A DNA stretch of 64,000 bases from Parazoarcus communis SWub3 = DSM 12120. Lineage in GTDB: Bacteria; Pseudomonadota; Gammaproteobacteria; Burkholderiales; Rhodocyclaceae. Under the pieces are notes generated by a model, which saw only the letters and a list, made by a program, of their open reading frames with translations, was not told the DNA's origin and did no database searches. Every line of letters starts with the position of its first letter. Within the stretch, counting starts at the first letter, position 1. This document shows, in pieces, positions 53,701 through 61,953 of this stretch. The stretch is from contig NZ_QKOE01000012.1 in the NCBI RefSeq assembly GCF_003226565.1, forward strand, positions 1-64,000, read 5' to 3'. Position numbers and translations under genes: made by a program.

Positions 53701-54318
53701 TATCAGGACGCAGCCTACGCCGGGCGCTATCGCATGCTGGTTGCGCGCGTGCTCGAAGTCGAACAGCGCAAGGTCGGCGACGGCAGCAGCCAGCTGGCCG
53801 AAGCAGTGGCGCACAACTACTTCAAGCTATTGGCGTACAAGGACGAATACGAAGTCGCCCGCCTGTATACCGATCCAGCATTCTGGCAACAGCTCGACGC
53901 CACCTTCGACGGTGATTATGAAGTCCGCTTCCACATGGCGCCGCCACTGGTCGCGCGCCTCGATCCACGCACCGGCCGCATACCCAAGAAGGCCTTCGGT
54001 GCCGGCCTGATGCATGTGCTGCGCCTGCTCACCCGCCTGAAGGGACTGCGCGGAACACGCTGGGACCTCTTCGGCTACACCGCCGAACGCCGGGCAGAGC
54101 GTGCACTGATCACGCAATATGAAAAAGACATCGCCGAGTTGCTGGACACACTCAGCTACCCCCGCCTCGAACTCGCACTTGCCATCGCCAGCCTGCCCCA
54201 ACAGATACGGGGGTTCGGTCATGTGAAGGCCAGGGCCATGGCGCAGGCTGCTGCCCAACGGGAGGCCTTGCTGACGCGTTGGAGAAGAGTGGACACAGGC
54301 ATCGAGCGCGCCGCGTAA
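50782..54318 (+). CDS. Fused indolepyruvate:ferredoxin oxidoreductase
   Basis: A 1178-residue single-chain 2-oxoacid:ferredoxin oxidoreductase that converts indolepyruvate and other arylpyruvates to acyl-CoA (e.g. indoleacetyl-CoA) with TPP. In order: a pyrimidine-binding half (GGFVSGYRGSPLGGLDQ, FQPGVNEDLAATAVWGSQQ), a TPP half (FCSGCPHNTSTHVPEGSRAL, GDGTYFHSGLLAIRQS, NDAVAMTGGQPHDGVLN), a Cys-rich segment (CEGCGDCGTQSNCMS; CNKDYSCLNGFCPSF) for an Fe-S cluster, and the gamma domain VGGTGVVTIGALIGMAA. The ATG at 50782 has AGGAG 8 bases upstream; an upstream TTG is rejected. It fits aromatic amino-acid breakdown in Rhodocyclales. Confidence 0.95.
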   Translation: MAESDPLVRTLAPSLEDKYTVDHGRVYLTGYQALVRLLMIQRERDRAAGLNTGGFVSGYRGSPLGGLDQTLWKAKQHLAAHDIVFQPGVNEDLAATAVWGSQQVTLSPAATVDGVFAMWYGKGPGVDRCGDVFRHANAAGSSKHGGVLVIAGDDHAAKSSTLPHQTDHFFKSMMMPVLAPAGVQEYIDFGVHGYALSRYSGCWVAFKALADTVETSASVDIDPQRVRISLPTDFALPPDGLNLRWPDPPLIQEKRLLHFKLYAALAYCRANRLNKVVIDSPTPRLGIITSGKSYLDVRQAFDDLGIDETLAAEIGIRLYKVGMVWPLEADGVRAFAEGLDEILVVEEKRQLLEYQLKEELYNWREDVRPRVIGKFDEKGEWAHVLRADGSIDHGDWLLPAAGELTPAMIARVIAARVGRFFTSDRIEARLAFLHAKERTLAERTFKIDRVPTFCSGCPHNTSTHVPEGSRALAGIGCHYMVTWMPERRTGTFTQMGGEGVPWVGQAPFTREQHIFANLGDGTYFHSGLLAIRQSVAARVNITYKILFNDAVAMTGGQPHDGVLNVPRIVRQLQAEGVHNIVVVTDGTERNYGPSDIPHVPIRHRDELDAVQRELRASGGVTALIYDQTCAAEKRRRRKRGTFPDPARRVFINEAVCEGCGDCGTQSNCMSILPVETEFGRKRRIDQSSCNKDYSCLNGFCPSFVTIEGGRVRKGQALQADESRFNVLPDPMLPATNRPYGIMVTGVGGTGVVTIGALIGMAAHLDGKGVTVLDMTGLAQKGGSVFSHIRLADHPEDLHAVRIAAGEADAVIGGDAVVSASVEALAKMAAGRTRAVINIAETPTSDFTHDPDWQFPLARMQAAIREATGDGNADFLDAQGLATTLMGDAIATNLFLLGYAWQKGMVPVSHAALMKAIDLNGVSLEMNRKAFLWGRRAAHDLSTVEHFARPPAPTPLRAQTLDDLIERRAATLTAYQDAAYAGRYRMLVARVLEVEQRKVGDGSSQLAEAVAHNYFKLLAYKDEYEVARLYTDPAFWQQLDATFDGDYEVRFHMAPPLVARLDPRTGRIPKKAFGAGLMHVLRLLTRLKGLRGTRWDLFGYTAERRAERALITQYEKDIAELLDTLSYPRLELALAIASLPQQIRGFGHVKARAMAQAAAQREALLTRWRRVDTGIERAA

Positions 54319-54524
54319 GGCATCGCCTCCCACAGCGGCAAGCGGGCGGGATGGCATTCCCGCCACCGAGCCCCCCACCGCCCTCGCCGATCCAGCACTC
54401 GACGCACGGGTGCTCCGGGGCGCCCGGGGGCAAGATGCCAGCCAGGACTTGGGCAGACCATGCAGCGCCAGCAGGCGAGCCACGCGTATGATGAGAAACC
54501 TCGCCTCCTTCCGCTCGACAACCC

Positions 54525-55295
54525 TTGATTCCACCCGCCTTCAAAGCCCTGCTTGCCCAGCTTCTCGCCTGCGTGGTGGCCTATGTTGCCGGACGCAGTG
54601 GCATGCTGCCGCCCGGCCTGTGGCCCTTGGTGCTGAGCCAGGCACTGGCTGCCGTGATGATCGCCACAATCCTGCGCAGCGCGCGCTGGTGGCTGCCGAT
54701 CCACCTCGCCTTCATGCCCACTACTGTCGCGGCCCTGCAGCTGGAGATCTCGCCGGGGTGGTATCTGGGCGCCTTCATCTTGCTCGCGCTGGTGTACTGG
54801 AGCAGCTTCCGCACCCAGGTCCCGCTCTACCTGAGCAACCGCAAGACCGCCGAACAGCTGTCCACCCTGCTGCCCACCGATCGTCCGGCAACCGTGCTGG
54901 ACATCGGCAGCGGCACTGGATCGCTGCTGCGCATGCTGGCCCGGCTGCGGCCGGACTGCCACTACACGGGCATCGAGGCAGCCCCGGCCCCATGGGCGCT
55001 GGGCTGGCTGCTGGGACGCCGGGTACGGTCGCTGGAATGGCATCTTGGCGACTTTTTCACGAGCCCCTGGCAGGCGTACGATGTGGTGTATGCCTTCCTG
55101 TCGCCGGTACCGATGACGCAGGTTTGGACCAAGGCACAGTCCGAGATGAAGCCCGGCAGCCTGCTGGTCAGCAACAGCTTTGCGATTCCCGGGCGCGAAC
55201 CTGACGAGATCGTGCAGGTCGATGATGGACGCAGGACACGATTGCTGATCTACCGGATAGGAGCACCGGGGCATACTGCCCAAGCGCGGAATTAG
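54525..55295 (+). CDS. Membrane-anchored class I methyltransferase
   Basis: A 256-residue protein. The first ~90 residues hold three hydrophobic segments (about 7-24, 33-48, 60-90, the last with WYLGAFILLALVYWSSF). The C-terminal domain has a Rossmann SAM-binding motif VLDIGSGTGSLLRML, GIEAAPAP and the segment YDVVYAFLSPVPMTQ. I recognise no specific substrate; membrane-lipid or quinone-related methylation is possible. The start used is TTG at 54525; no ATG lies at the right place in frame. It precedes the ParA-like gene by 99 bp. Confidence 0.75.
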   Translation: MIPPAFKALLAQLLACVVAYVAGRSGMLPPGLWPLVLSQALAAVMIATILRSARWWLPIHLAFMPTTVAALQLEISPGWYLGAFILLALVYWSSFRTQVPLYLSNRKTAEQLSTLLPTDRPATVLDIGSGTGSLLRMLARLRPDCHYTGIEAAPAPWALGWLLGRRVRSLEWHLGDFFTSPWQAYDVVYAFLSPVPMTQVWTKAQSEMKPGSLLVSNSFAIPGREPDEIVQVDDGRRTRLLIYRIGAPGHTAQARN

Positions 55296-55394
55296 CCTGA
55301 CGAAGCGCCGCTTTTCCGCGCCTGAGTCCACCGGCATGAGGAGAATAATGCAAGCGTACGACACCCCCATGCCAAAACGCTGAGGAATGGATTC

Positions 55395-56105
55395 ATGGCT
55401 GAGATCATCTGTGTGATCGGCAACAAGGGCGGTACCGGCAAGACGACGCTCTCGCACATGCTGTGCCAGGGTCTCGGCCTGCTCGGCCACCGTTCTGCAT
55501 GTGTGCTGACCGACACCTCACGAGAACCGCTGTCCCCGGAAGGGAGACGCTACATCACGGCCGACGCACGCACCCGCGACGCGTTGACCAAAGTCATCGA
55601 CAAACTGCGCACCCTCGACGACTGGATCGGCGTCATCGATGGTGGCGGCAACCGTACCGAAATGGACCGCAAGCTTTACGCGTTGTCGGACATCGTGTTG
55701 CTGCCGTTCCGCGAGTCACACGAAGACATCCGGACCGTCATCCGCGACCTGGAGATGTTTCCACGCGCATACGCGGTCCCGTCGCAATGGCCGAGCAACT
55801 CGTGGCAGCGCGACTCGGCAGACCGTAGCGTCGCGCAACTGATGAGCGCCTACCGACACCGCATCCTGCGCCCGGTTGGCGCGCTGTCAGCCTCCAAGCT
55901 GCTGCTGCAGAAGCAGGTACCCGAGCACCTGCCGACACCACTGGCCAACGCCTGCCGATCACTCGGGCGCCAGGTCCTTGAGGTGCTGGAGATCGATGTG
56001 ATCGACGACAGCCAGCTACAGACGCCGGAGATCGAGCCCGAAGACAGGTTACCGCCTGCTGAAATGCCGCTGCGCTTCAATCAGGGAACGCGTCGCACGC
56101 ATTGA
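55395..56105 (+). CDS. ParA/MinD-like ATPase, orphan
   Basis: A 236-residue P-loop ATPase with the deviant Walker A KGGTGKTTLSHML of the ParA/MinD/ArsA group. Walker B reads GVIDGGGNRTEMD, with GGG where ParA proteins usually have TPP, and the Walker A' region with DTSREPLSPEGRR is also unusual. No ParB gene is next to it. The C-terminal tail is acidic and Pro-rich. It might position cellular cargo such as PHA granules, chemosensory clusters or plasmid-like elements. The gene is followed by a hairpin. Confidence 0.8.
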   Translation: MAEIICVIGNKGGTGKTTLSHMLCQGLGLLGHRSACVLTDTSREPLSPEGRRYITADARTRDALTKVIDKLRTLDDWIGVIDGGGNRTEMDRKLYALSDIVLLPFRESHEDIRTVIRDLEMFPRAYAVPSQWPSNSWQRDSADRSVAQLMSAYRHRILRPVGALSASKLLLQKQVPEHLPTPLANACRSLGRQVLEVLEIDVIDDSQLQTPEIEPEDRLPPAEMPLRFNQGTRRTH

Positions 56106-56109
56106 ACGA

Positions 56110-56142
56110 CAGGCGCCGGCGGATTGTGCCCGGCGGCGCCTG
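56110..56142. terminator. Hairpin between convergent genes
   Basis: CAGGCGCCG and CGGCGCCTG form a perfect 9-bp stem with a 15-base loop between the ParA-like gene and the convergent response regulator. No T run follows. Confidence 0.55.
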
Positions 56143-56234
56143 CCAATCCCGGCATCGAGCCCAGTCGAGGTCCGGAGCGTCGACGTGCTGGATCAGTCGA
56201 ACACCGAGCGCCCACGGGGGCGGCCGACAAACGC

Positions 56235-56876
56235 TCAGAGACGGGTGCCGTGACGCGAAATCACCACCAGCGCCTGCGCCCGGTTGGATACGCCCAAGGC
56301 ACGGAAGATGGCCGACATATGGACCTTGACCGTACCTTCCGACAAGCCCAGCAGATCAGCAATTTCACGGTTGGTCTTGCCTTGAGCAAGCAGTTCAAGC
56401 ACGCGCGTCTGCGCCGCAGTGAGACCAAAACGCTCGCTGACGGGAGCGCCGGAACGGCGGGAGTTGCCGCGATCGCTGGTCTCTGGTGTATGCACGCCCC
56501 CCTCCAGCACTACACGGACGGCCTGCAGCATTTCCTCGCCCGAACTGGACTTGGAGACAAAACCGGAGGCACCGCCCTTGATCGCTCGCCGAATCGACGC
56601 ATCGTCGTCCATTGCCGACACGACAATGGCCGGAACATCGGGAAAGCGCTTGGCGAGCACCGCCAGCAGGGAAAAGCCGTTCATGTCCGGCAACATCAGA
56701 TCGATGATCGCCAGATCCCAGTCCGGCGAGGCCTCAAGCTTGGCCAGTGCATCGTCCGCGCCCTTGGCCTGGACACACTCGACATCATCCGTAAGCCTGG
56801 CCAGCGTGTGCGCCATGGCCTCACGTACCAGGGTGTGGTCTTCAACGATCAGGATCTTCGTCACATACTGCTCCAT
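56235..56876 (-). CDS. LuxR/NarL-type response regulator
   Basis: A 213-residue regulator: receiver domain with acidic pair in VEDH, phosphorylatable Asp in IIDLMLPDMNGF, Lys in FVSKSSSGEEML, and a LuxR-type helix-turn-helix at the C-terminus (LTAAQTRVLELLAQGKTNREIADLLGLSEGTVKVH). The ATG at 56876 (MEQYVTKIL) is chosen; ATGs one and seven codons upstream exist. It is divergent from the binding-protein/hybrid-kinase operon and is presumably its output. Confidence 0.92.
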   Translation of the reverse strand: MEQYVTKILIVEDHTLVREAMAHTLARLTDDVECVQAKGADDALAKLEASPDWDLAIIDLMLPDMNGFSLLAVLAKRFPDVPAIVVSAMDDDASIRRAIKGGASGFVSKSSSGEEMLQAVRVVLEGGVHTPETSDRGNSRRSGAPVSERFGLTAAQTRVLELLAQGKTNREIADLLGLSEGTVKVHMSAIFRALGVSNRAQALVVISRHGTRL

Positions 56877-57248
56877 CATTCTTCCGGCTGGCCGCACAAT
56901 GCGTGAAGCATAGCATGAAGTGCTAAACTGACCATTCCTCCCTCTATCAGGGGAGCAAAAAACCAGCGAGAATCGCAGCTGAGCGAAATGTCGAACCGCA
57001 GCACCGTGAATCCTCGTGCCCCCACCCCTTCAGCGACCCTTGCCTCGTTGCGGACCTTATCCGGACGGGGCGCCGGCTCGCAACCCGTCGCGACTGCAAT
57101 GATGCACGCACTCCATGCAGATGGCGAGTATCGGAATGAAAACAGTTCCGGACGTGTGAATCGCCCGCCCGTCACCGGTGGCGGCCAGACATCATGCACC
57201 CGCAGCATCGCGGATACAGGCTACCCGCATATGACGGGCTGAGCACTG
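56877..57248. other. 372-bp divergent region of the signalling module
   Basis: No gene is visible in the segment between the regulator and the binding-protein gene. It carries a dyad-like sequence at 56938-56955 (CTCCC and GGGAG around TCTATCAG) 61 bp upstream of the response-regulator start that may be its operator. Several short open frames here show no family resemblance. Confidence 0.5.
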
Positions 57249-58178
57249 ATGGCGCGCGTGCTGAGGCTCTTCTGCATGATCCTGTTCTTCGCACACGGCA
57301 GTGTCGTGAGCGCGAACGAACGCATGCGGATCGCCGTCGTGCTGGACGCATCCGACAGCGCGCATGCCGAAGTGGCAACGGTGCTGCGCGGCCAGTTGAA
57401 CCAGGCGCTTCCCTCAGCAAGCGTCGATGAGATCGACCTTGGCCGGATCAACTCGGCCACCCTGGGGGATGCTCGGTTGATCATCACCCTTGGCTCCCAG
57501 GCAGCACGCCGTACCTTGCAATTGGCGCCACGCCAGCGCATCGTCCATAGCCTGATCCCGGCCAGCACCCAGCAGGCCTTGCCTGCGCGCCCACCAGACA
57601 GCGCCGCCAGCAACAGCGTGGTCCTGGATCAACCCGCCTCCAGGCAGATCGCGTTGTTACGCCTGGCGCTCCCCGACTGGAAACGTATTGCCTTGCTCGG
57701 CAGCACGGCGGACGACCCCCGCGTCCTCCAGCTTGAAACCGAGGCCCGCGCTCGACGACTGGAAGTCCGGCAAGCCCAGGTCGGCACCGAACGTGACCTC
57801 TACCCTGCGTTGCAGCGGGTGCTGATTGAACCAGCAATCCTGATTGCAACCCCGGACACCCAGATCTTCAATAGTTTCACCGTACAGAACGTGCTGTTGA
57901 CCGCCTACCGGAATCGCTCGCCCGTGCTGGGCTTCTCCGCAGCCTATGTCCGTGCGGGCGCCCTGCTCGCCCTCTATTCCACGCCCGCCCAGATTGGCCT
58001 GCAGACCGCGGAGCTCGCTGTTCGCGCCGCCCGGGGCAACGAACTGCCTGCGGTCCAGCCCCCCAGCCACTTCGAAATCGGCATCAACGTCAATGTTGCA
58101 CGCTCGCTCGGCCTCAATCTCGACAGCGCAGAAGCGCTGGCTGCCGCGCTGATGCAAGAGGAGGGACGACGTCCATGA
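57249..58178 (+). CDS. Periplasmic binding protein-like sensor partner (ABC_sub_bind type)
   Basis: A 309-residue exported protein with a signal peptide (RLFCMILFFAHGSVVSA). The mature part resembles the ABC_sub_bind family: IIVTLGSQAARRTL-like (LIITLGSQAARRTL), IALLGSTADD, LIATPDTQIFNSFTVQNVLLTAYRNRSPVLGFS. No permease or ATPase gene is nearby; instead it overlaps the hybrid-kinase gene (ATGA). This suggests it presents its ligand to the kinase's periplasmic loop rather than to a transporter. The ligand is unknown. Confidence 0.85.
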   Translation: MARVLRLFCMILFFAHGSVVSANERMRIAVVLDASDSAHAEVATVLRGQLNQALPSASVDEIDLGRINSATLGDARLIITLGSQAARRTLQLAPRQRIVHSLIPASTQQALPARPPDSAASNSVVLDQPASRQIALLRLALPDWKRIALLGSTADDPRVLQLETEARARRLEVRQAQVGTERDLYPALQRVLIEPAILIATPDTQIFNSFTVQNVLLTAYRNRSPVLGFSAAYVRAGALLALYSTPAQIGLQTAELAVRAARGNELPAVQPPSHFEIGINVNVARSLGLNLDSAEALAAALMQEEGRRP

Positions 58179-60097
58179 TCACCCACTGGGGCATCCGCGC
58201 CCGGGTCATGCTTGCCGCGGTGTTGCCGATGCTCGCCCTTGCCGTGCTGCTGACCGCCTACTACACCCATTCCCGGCTGACCGCGCTGGACGACGCATTG
58301 AGCGCACGAGGGCGGGCGATCGCCCGCCAGTTGGCCGCGGCCAGCGAGTATGCGGTGTTTTCCGGCAATCGCGAATCCCTCCAGCAGATCGCAAGTGCGG
58401 TACTGGCCGAGGATGATGTCGCCGGCGTCGGCATCATTGATGATCGCGGTCAGGTCATGGCACGCAGCGGCATGCTCGACCGTCAGCTCCCCCCCGTCTC
58501 CAATGCGCCGGCGACCGAATCCAGCCAGCTCATCCAGGGCCCGACCTTACGCCTGATCGAACCCATACGGCCCAGCCGACTGGAGCTGGACGACGGCTTT
58601 GCCGCCATTACGCTGGGCTCTGCCGCCCAGCTCAACGAGCGCCCGCTCGGTAGTGTCGTGGTCGAAATGTCGCTCAGACGACTGCAGCAACAACGCAACG
58701 AGTTGCTGTGGGCCAGTGCGGGCTCGGTCCTGATGGTGCTGCTGGGCTCGATCCTGCTGGCTTCGCGTCTGAGTCGCGGGGTCAGCGGGCCGATAAGGGT
58801 TGTCGCCGAAACCGTGACACGCATCGGCCAGGGCAATCTGCACGAACGTGTTCCGCTGCTCGGCGGCGGCAGCCTGGCCACCCTGTCCAAAGGCGTCAAT
58901 GAAATGGCAGAGCGTCTCGAAGGCGCACACGACGAGATGGTGGGACGCATCGAGGAAGCCACAGCCGAACTGCGCGCACGCAAGGAAGAAGCCGAACGCG
59001 CCAACCTCGCCAAGTCGCGGTTTCTCGCCGCCGCGAGCCACGACCTGCGACAACCGATGCACGCCCTGGGGCTGTTCATTTCCGAACTTGCGCAGCACCC
59101 TCATGCACCGGAAAGCCGTCGCCTCGTGCAGCGCATCGCGGCGTCGGCCGAGGCCATGGACAACCTGCTCGACAGTCTGCTGGACATCTCCAAGCTCGAC
59201 GCTGGCGTGCTGCATCCGAACCCTCGCGCCTTTGCCCTGCAATCGGTACTCGAGCGCATCGCCGCCGAACAGTTGCCGTCTGCAGAAGAGCGCGAACTGC
59301 GCCTGCGGGTCAGGCCGACATCTCACTGGGCATTCAGCGATCCGGTGCTGTTCGAGCGCATCATCACCAACCTGGTCAGCAATGCCATCCGCTATACACC
59401 GGCCGGCACCGTCATGGTGGCGTGCCGCAAGCGCGGAGAGCGGCTGCGTATCGAAGTACGCGATAGCGGCATCGGCATTCCGCAGGAGTCTCAGGAGATC
59501 ATCTTTCAGGAGTTCATCCAGCTCGACAACGCAGCGCGCGCGCGCGACAAGGGCCTGGGCCTGGGCCTGGCCATCGTCCGCCGCCTGGCGGTATTGCTGG
59601 GACACCGGCTCGACCTGCGCTCGACCGCCGGTCGCGGCTCGGTATTCGCCGTTGAGCTCGATGCCGCGGCGCCGGAGCAGATGTCGCCTGTCGGCGAGAA
59701 CAGCCGCCCTCCCGGCGACATCAAGGGGCTGCGCGTGGCCCTGGTCGACGACGACCCACTGGCTTGCGCCGGCATGGAAAGCCTGTTGCGCTCCTGGGGA
59801 TGCGAGATGCAGTCGGCCGAGTCGGTGGAAGGGCTGCTGGGTCTGATTTCACAGGGCCGGGGCATGCCCGACCTGCTGATCAGCGATTTTCGTCTGCACG
59901 GCGAGCAGAACGGTATCGATGTCATCCAGACCGTGCGCGCCCGGATCGGGCCGGGGCTGCCCGCCATCCTGATCAGCGGGGATACCGGCGAGGAGACGCT
60001 GCGCATGGCGCAGCGTGCGGGCATTCCCTTGCTGCACAAGCCGGTCCGTCCAGCCCGGCTGCGTGCGCTGATCCACCGCCTGAGCAATCAGGCATGA
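58175..60097 (+). CDS. Hybrid histidine kinase with HAMP and receiver
   Basis: A 640-residue membrane kinase. TM1 at about 10-30; a periplasmic domain to about 175 with AIARQLAAASEYAVFSGN, characteristic of this sensor group; TM2 at about 178-200; HAMP; coiled coil; H-box FLAAASHDLRQPMHALGLF; ATPase domain with GLGLGLAIVRRLAVLLGH; C-terminal receiver (about 520-635) with Asp in LLISDFRLHGEQNGID. The H-box with DLRQP is typical of kinases paired with LuxR-type regulators. It overlaps the binding-protein gene. Confidence 0.93.
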   Translation: MITHWGIRARVMLAAVLPMLALAVLLTAYYTHSRLTALDDALSARGRAIARQLAAASEYAVFSGNRESLQQIASAVLAEDDVAGVGIIDDRGQVMARSGMLDRQLPPVSNAPATESSQLIQGPTLRLIEPIRPSRLELDDGFAAITLGSAAQLNERPLGSVVVEMSLRRLQQQRNELLWASAGSVLMVLLGSILLASRLSRGVSGPIRVVAETVTRIGQGNLHERVPLLGGGSLATLSKGVNEMAERLEGAHDEMVGRIEEATAELRARKEEAERANLAKSRFLAAASHDLRQPMHALGLFISELAQHPHAPESRRLVQRIAASAEAMDNLLDSLLDISKLDAGVLHPNPRAFALQSVLERIAAEQLPSAEERELRLRVRPTSHWAFSDPVLFERIITNLVSNAIRYTPAGTVMVACRKRGERLRIEVRDSGIGIPQESQEIIFQEFIQLDNAARARDKGLGLGLAIVRRLAVLLGHRLDLRSTAGRGSVFAVELDAAAPEQMSPVGENSRPPGDIKGLRVALVDDDPLACAGMESLLRSWGCEMQSAESVEGLLGLISQGRGMPDLLISDFRLHGEQNGIDVIQTVRARIGPGLPAILISGDTGEETLRMAQRAGIPLLHKPVRPARLRALIHRLSNQA

Positions 60098-60225
60098 GCG
60101 GGGCGGCGACTGGCTGACGCAGGCAGCACGACGCGTGAGCAAGCTCGATGTTGCTGTGCGCCATGCGTACGATCACGCGTATCGGTTAAGATGAAGATGT
60201 CAGCCAATCCGCCGGGAGTCATGTG

Positions 60226-60663
60226 ATGTCAAACGATCAAGCAGCGCAGGATCCACTCGATTTCGTCCGTGGCATGTGGAGCAACATGGGGTTCAACCTG
60301 CCCGGCATGGTGACGCCGACGCTGGACGTCGATGAACTCGACAAACGCATCTCGGACATGAAAGCAGTCGAAGGCTGGCTGAAGATGAATCTCAACATGC
60401 TGCAGATGACAACCCAGGGGCTGGAGATGCAGCGGGCGGCCATTGCGGCGGTCAAGGCCATGAGCCAGCACGCCCAGGAAGGCAGCGAAAAGCAGGCCGA
60501 AGGCGCCGACGCTCAGCCCGGCAATGCCAATCCGTTTGCTGCCGCAGCCGCCATGTGGCCCTGGAACATGATGTCGCAGGCGCAACCCGCAACGCCTGCC
60601 GCAGCAAGCGAGACCCCTGCCGAAACCAAGACCCGGGCCCGCCGCAAGACCAGCGAAAAATGA
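60226..60663 (+). CDS. phaM: PhaM-type PHA granule regulatory protein
   Basis: A 145-residue protein matching PhaM: FVRGMWSNMGFNLPGMVTPT, DVDELDKRISDMKAVEGWLKMN and a C-terminal Ala/Lys-rich tail with KTRARRKTSEK. In Cupriavidus necator PhaM activates PHA synthase and ties granules to the nucleoid through its basic tail. ATG at 60226 has GGGAG upstream. Its stop and the stop of the convergent CoA-transferase abut (TGATCA). PHA storage is thus inferred for the organism, although no synthase gene is in this window. Confidence 0.9.
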   Translation: MSNDQAAQDPLDFVRGMWSNMGFNLPGMVTPTLDVDELDKRISDMKAVEGWLKMNLNMLQMTTQGLEMQRAAIAAVKAMSQHAQEGSEKQAEGADAQPGNANPFAAAAAMWPWNMMSQAQPATPAAASETPAETKTRARRKTSEK

Positions 60664-61830
60664 TCAGATGACGCCAGACTGGCGCAGCTGATCGATCTGC
60701 CCGGCATCCAGTCCCAACTCGGACAACAGGCTGTCCGCATTTGCGCCTGCTGCAGGCGCGGGTCGGGAAAAGTCCGGCACATGGCCGGACAAACGTACCG
60801 GTGGCGCAAACTGACGTATCCCGCCCACTTCGACCACTGCGCCACGGGCCTGGATCTGGGCATTCTCCATGCTCTCTTCCAGGCGCAGCACCGGCGTCAC
60901 GCAGCAATCCACCCCGTCGAATACCGCCACCCAATCTGCCAGGCTGCGGCTTGCAAAGATTTCTGCAAGACGTTGCCGCGCCTGCTCGCCGGCTTCACCG
61001 CCGTCCAGATGGGCGGACTTCAGCTCCGGCAGCCCGAGGGTATCGCATAGCAGGAACCAGAACTTCTCCTCCAGCGCTCCCACCGCCATGTGCCGGCCGT
61101 CAGCGGTTGCATAGATGCCATAGCACGGCACGCCGCCACTGAGCAGATCCTCTCCGCGCGGCCTGACACGGCCGTGGGCCAGGACCTCGACCAGCGGGAA
61201 GATGGCATGAGCCATCGCGGCGTCGGTCATGGATACATCGACATGTCGTCCCCTGCCGCTGGACTTTGCTTCGTAGAGTGCCACCATGATGCCGAATGCG
61301 GCGGACATGGTACCGCCGAGCAGATCGCCGATCTGCACATTGGGCACTACCGGACCGCTCCCCGCTGTACCGATCTGGTCGAGCACCCCGGCGTAGCCGA
61401 TGTAGTTGATGTCATGCCCGGCACGCTGGGCATATGGCCCGGTCTGTCCATAGCCGGTGATGCTGCACAGCACGATCGCCGGATTCGCCTCCAGCAGCGC
61501 GGCATGCCCCAAGCCCAGCTTGTCCATGACGCCGGGACGGAAGCCCTCGACGACGGCATCGGCCGATTCGACCAACCGCAGGAAAAGCGCCCGCCCGGCA
61601 GGCTGCTTGAGATCAAGGCGCAGGCTTTTCTTGTTGCGATTCACGACCTGATAGAAATAACTGGTCTCACCCGCCATCGCCCCCATGCTGCGGGCGTAAT
61701 CCCCGGCACCGGTGTCCTCGATCTTGATGACCTCGGCGCCGTAGTCGGCAAGGTGCTGCGTGGCCAGGGGCCCGGGAAGCAATCGGGTGAGGTCGAGGAT
61801 TCTCAGACCGGACAGGGGCTTGGATGACAT
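60664..61830 (-). CDS. Class III CoA-transferase (CaiB/BaiF), racemase-like
   Basis: A 388-residue member of CoA-transferase family III. It begins LSGLRILDLTRLLPGPLATQ and contains VVEGFRPGVMDKLGLG, LCSITGYGQTGPYAQRAGHD and GDLLGGTMSAAFGI with the expected catalytic Asp. The LLPGPL and MSALP-type features are nearer to alpha-methylacyl-CoA racemase than to the glutarate enzyme at 42920. It may act on an acyl-CoA of an aromatic or branched acid together with the ligase gene upstream. Confidence 0.85.
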   Translation of the reverse strand: MSSKPLSGLRILDLTRLLPGPLATQHLADYGAEVIKIEDTGAGDYARSMGAMAGETSYFYQVVNRNKKSLRLDLKQPAGRALFLRLVESADAVVEGFRPGVMDKLGLGHAALLEANPAIVLCSITGYGQTGPYAQRAGHDINYIGYAGVLDQIGTAGSGPVVPNVQIGDLLGGTMSAAFGIMVALYEAKSSGRGRHVDVSMTDAAMAHAIFPLVEVLAHGRVRPRGEDLLSGGVPCYGIYATADGRHMAVGALEEKFWFLLCDTLGLPELKSAHLDGGEAGEQARQRLAEIFASRSLADWVAVFDGVDCCVTPVLRLEESMENAQIQARGAVVEVGGIRQFAPPVRLSGHVPDFSRPAPAAGANADSLLSELGLDAGQIDQLRQSGVI

Positions 61831-61953
61831 GGCAGAAGGATGCTCGCATCAGACGGCGCACGGCCCATACCGGGTCCGCTCACCAGAAAAACCCGGCCCG
61901 GCAATGCCGGGCCGGAGAGGGCCCACACACAAATCAGTCAGCGGATGACCGGG

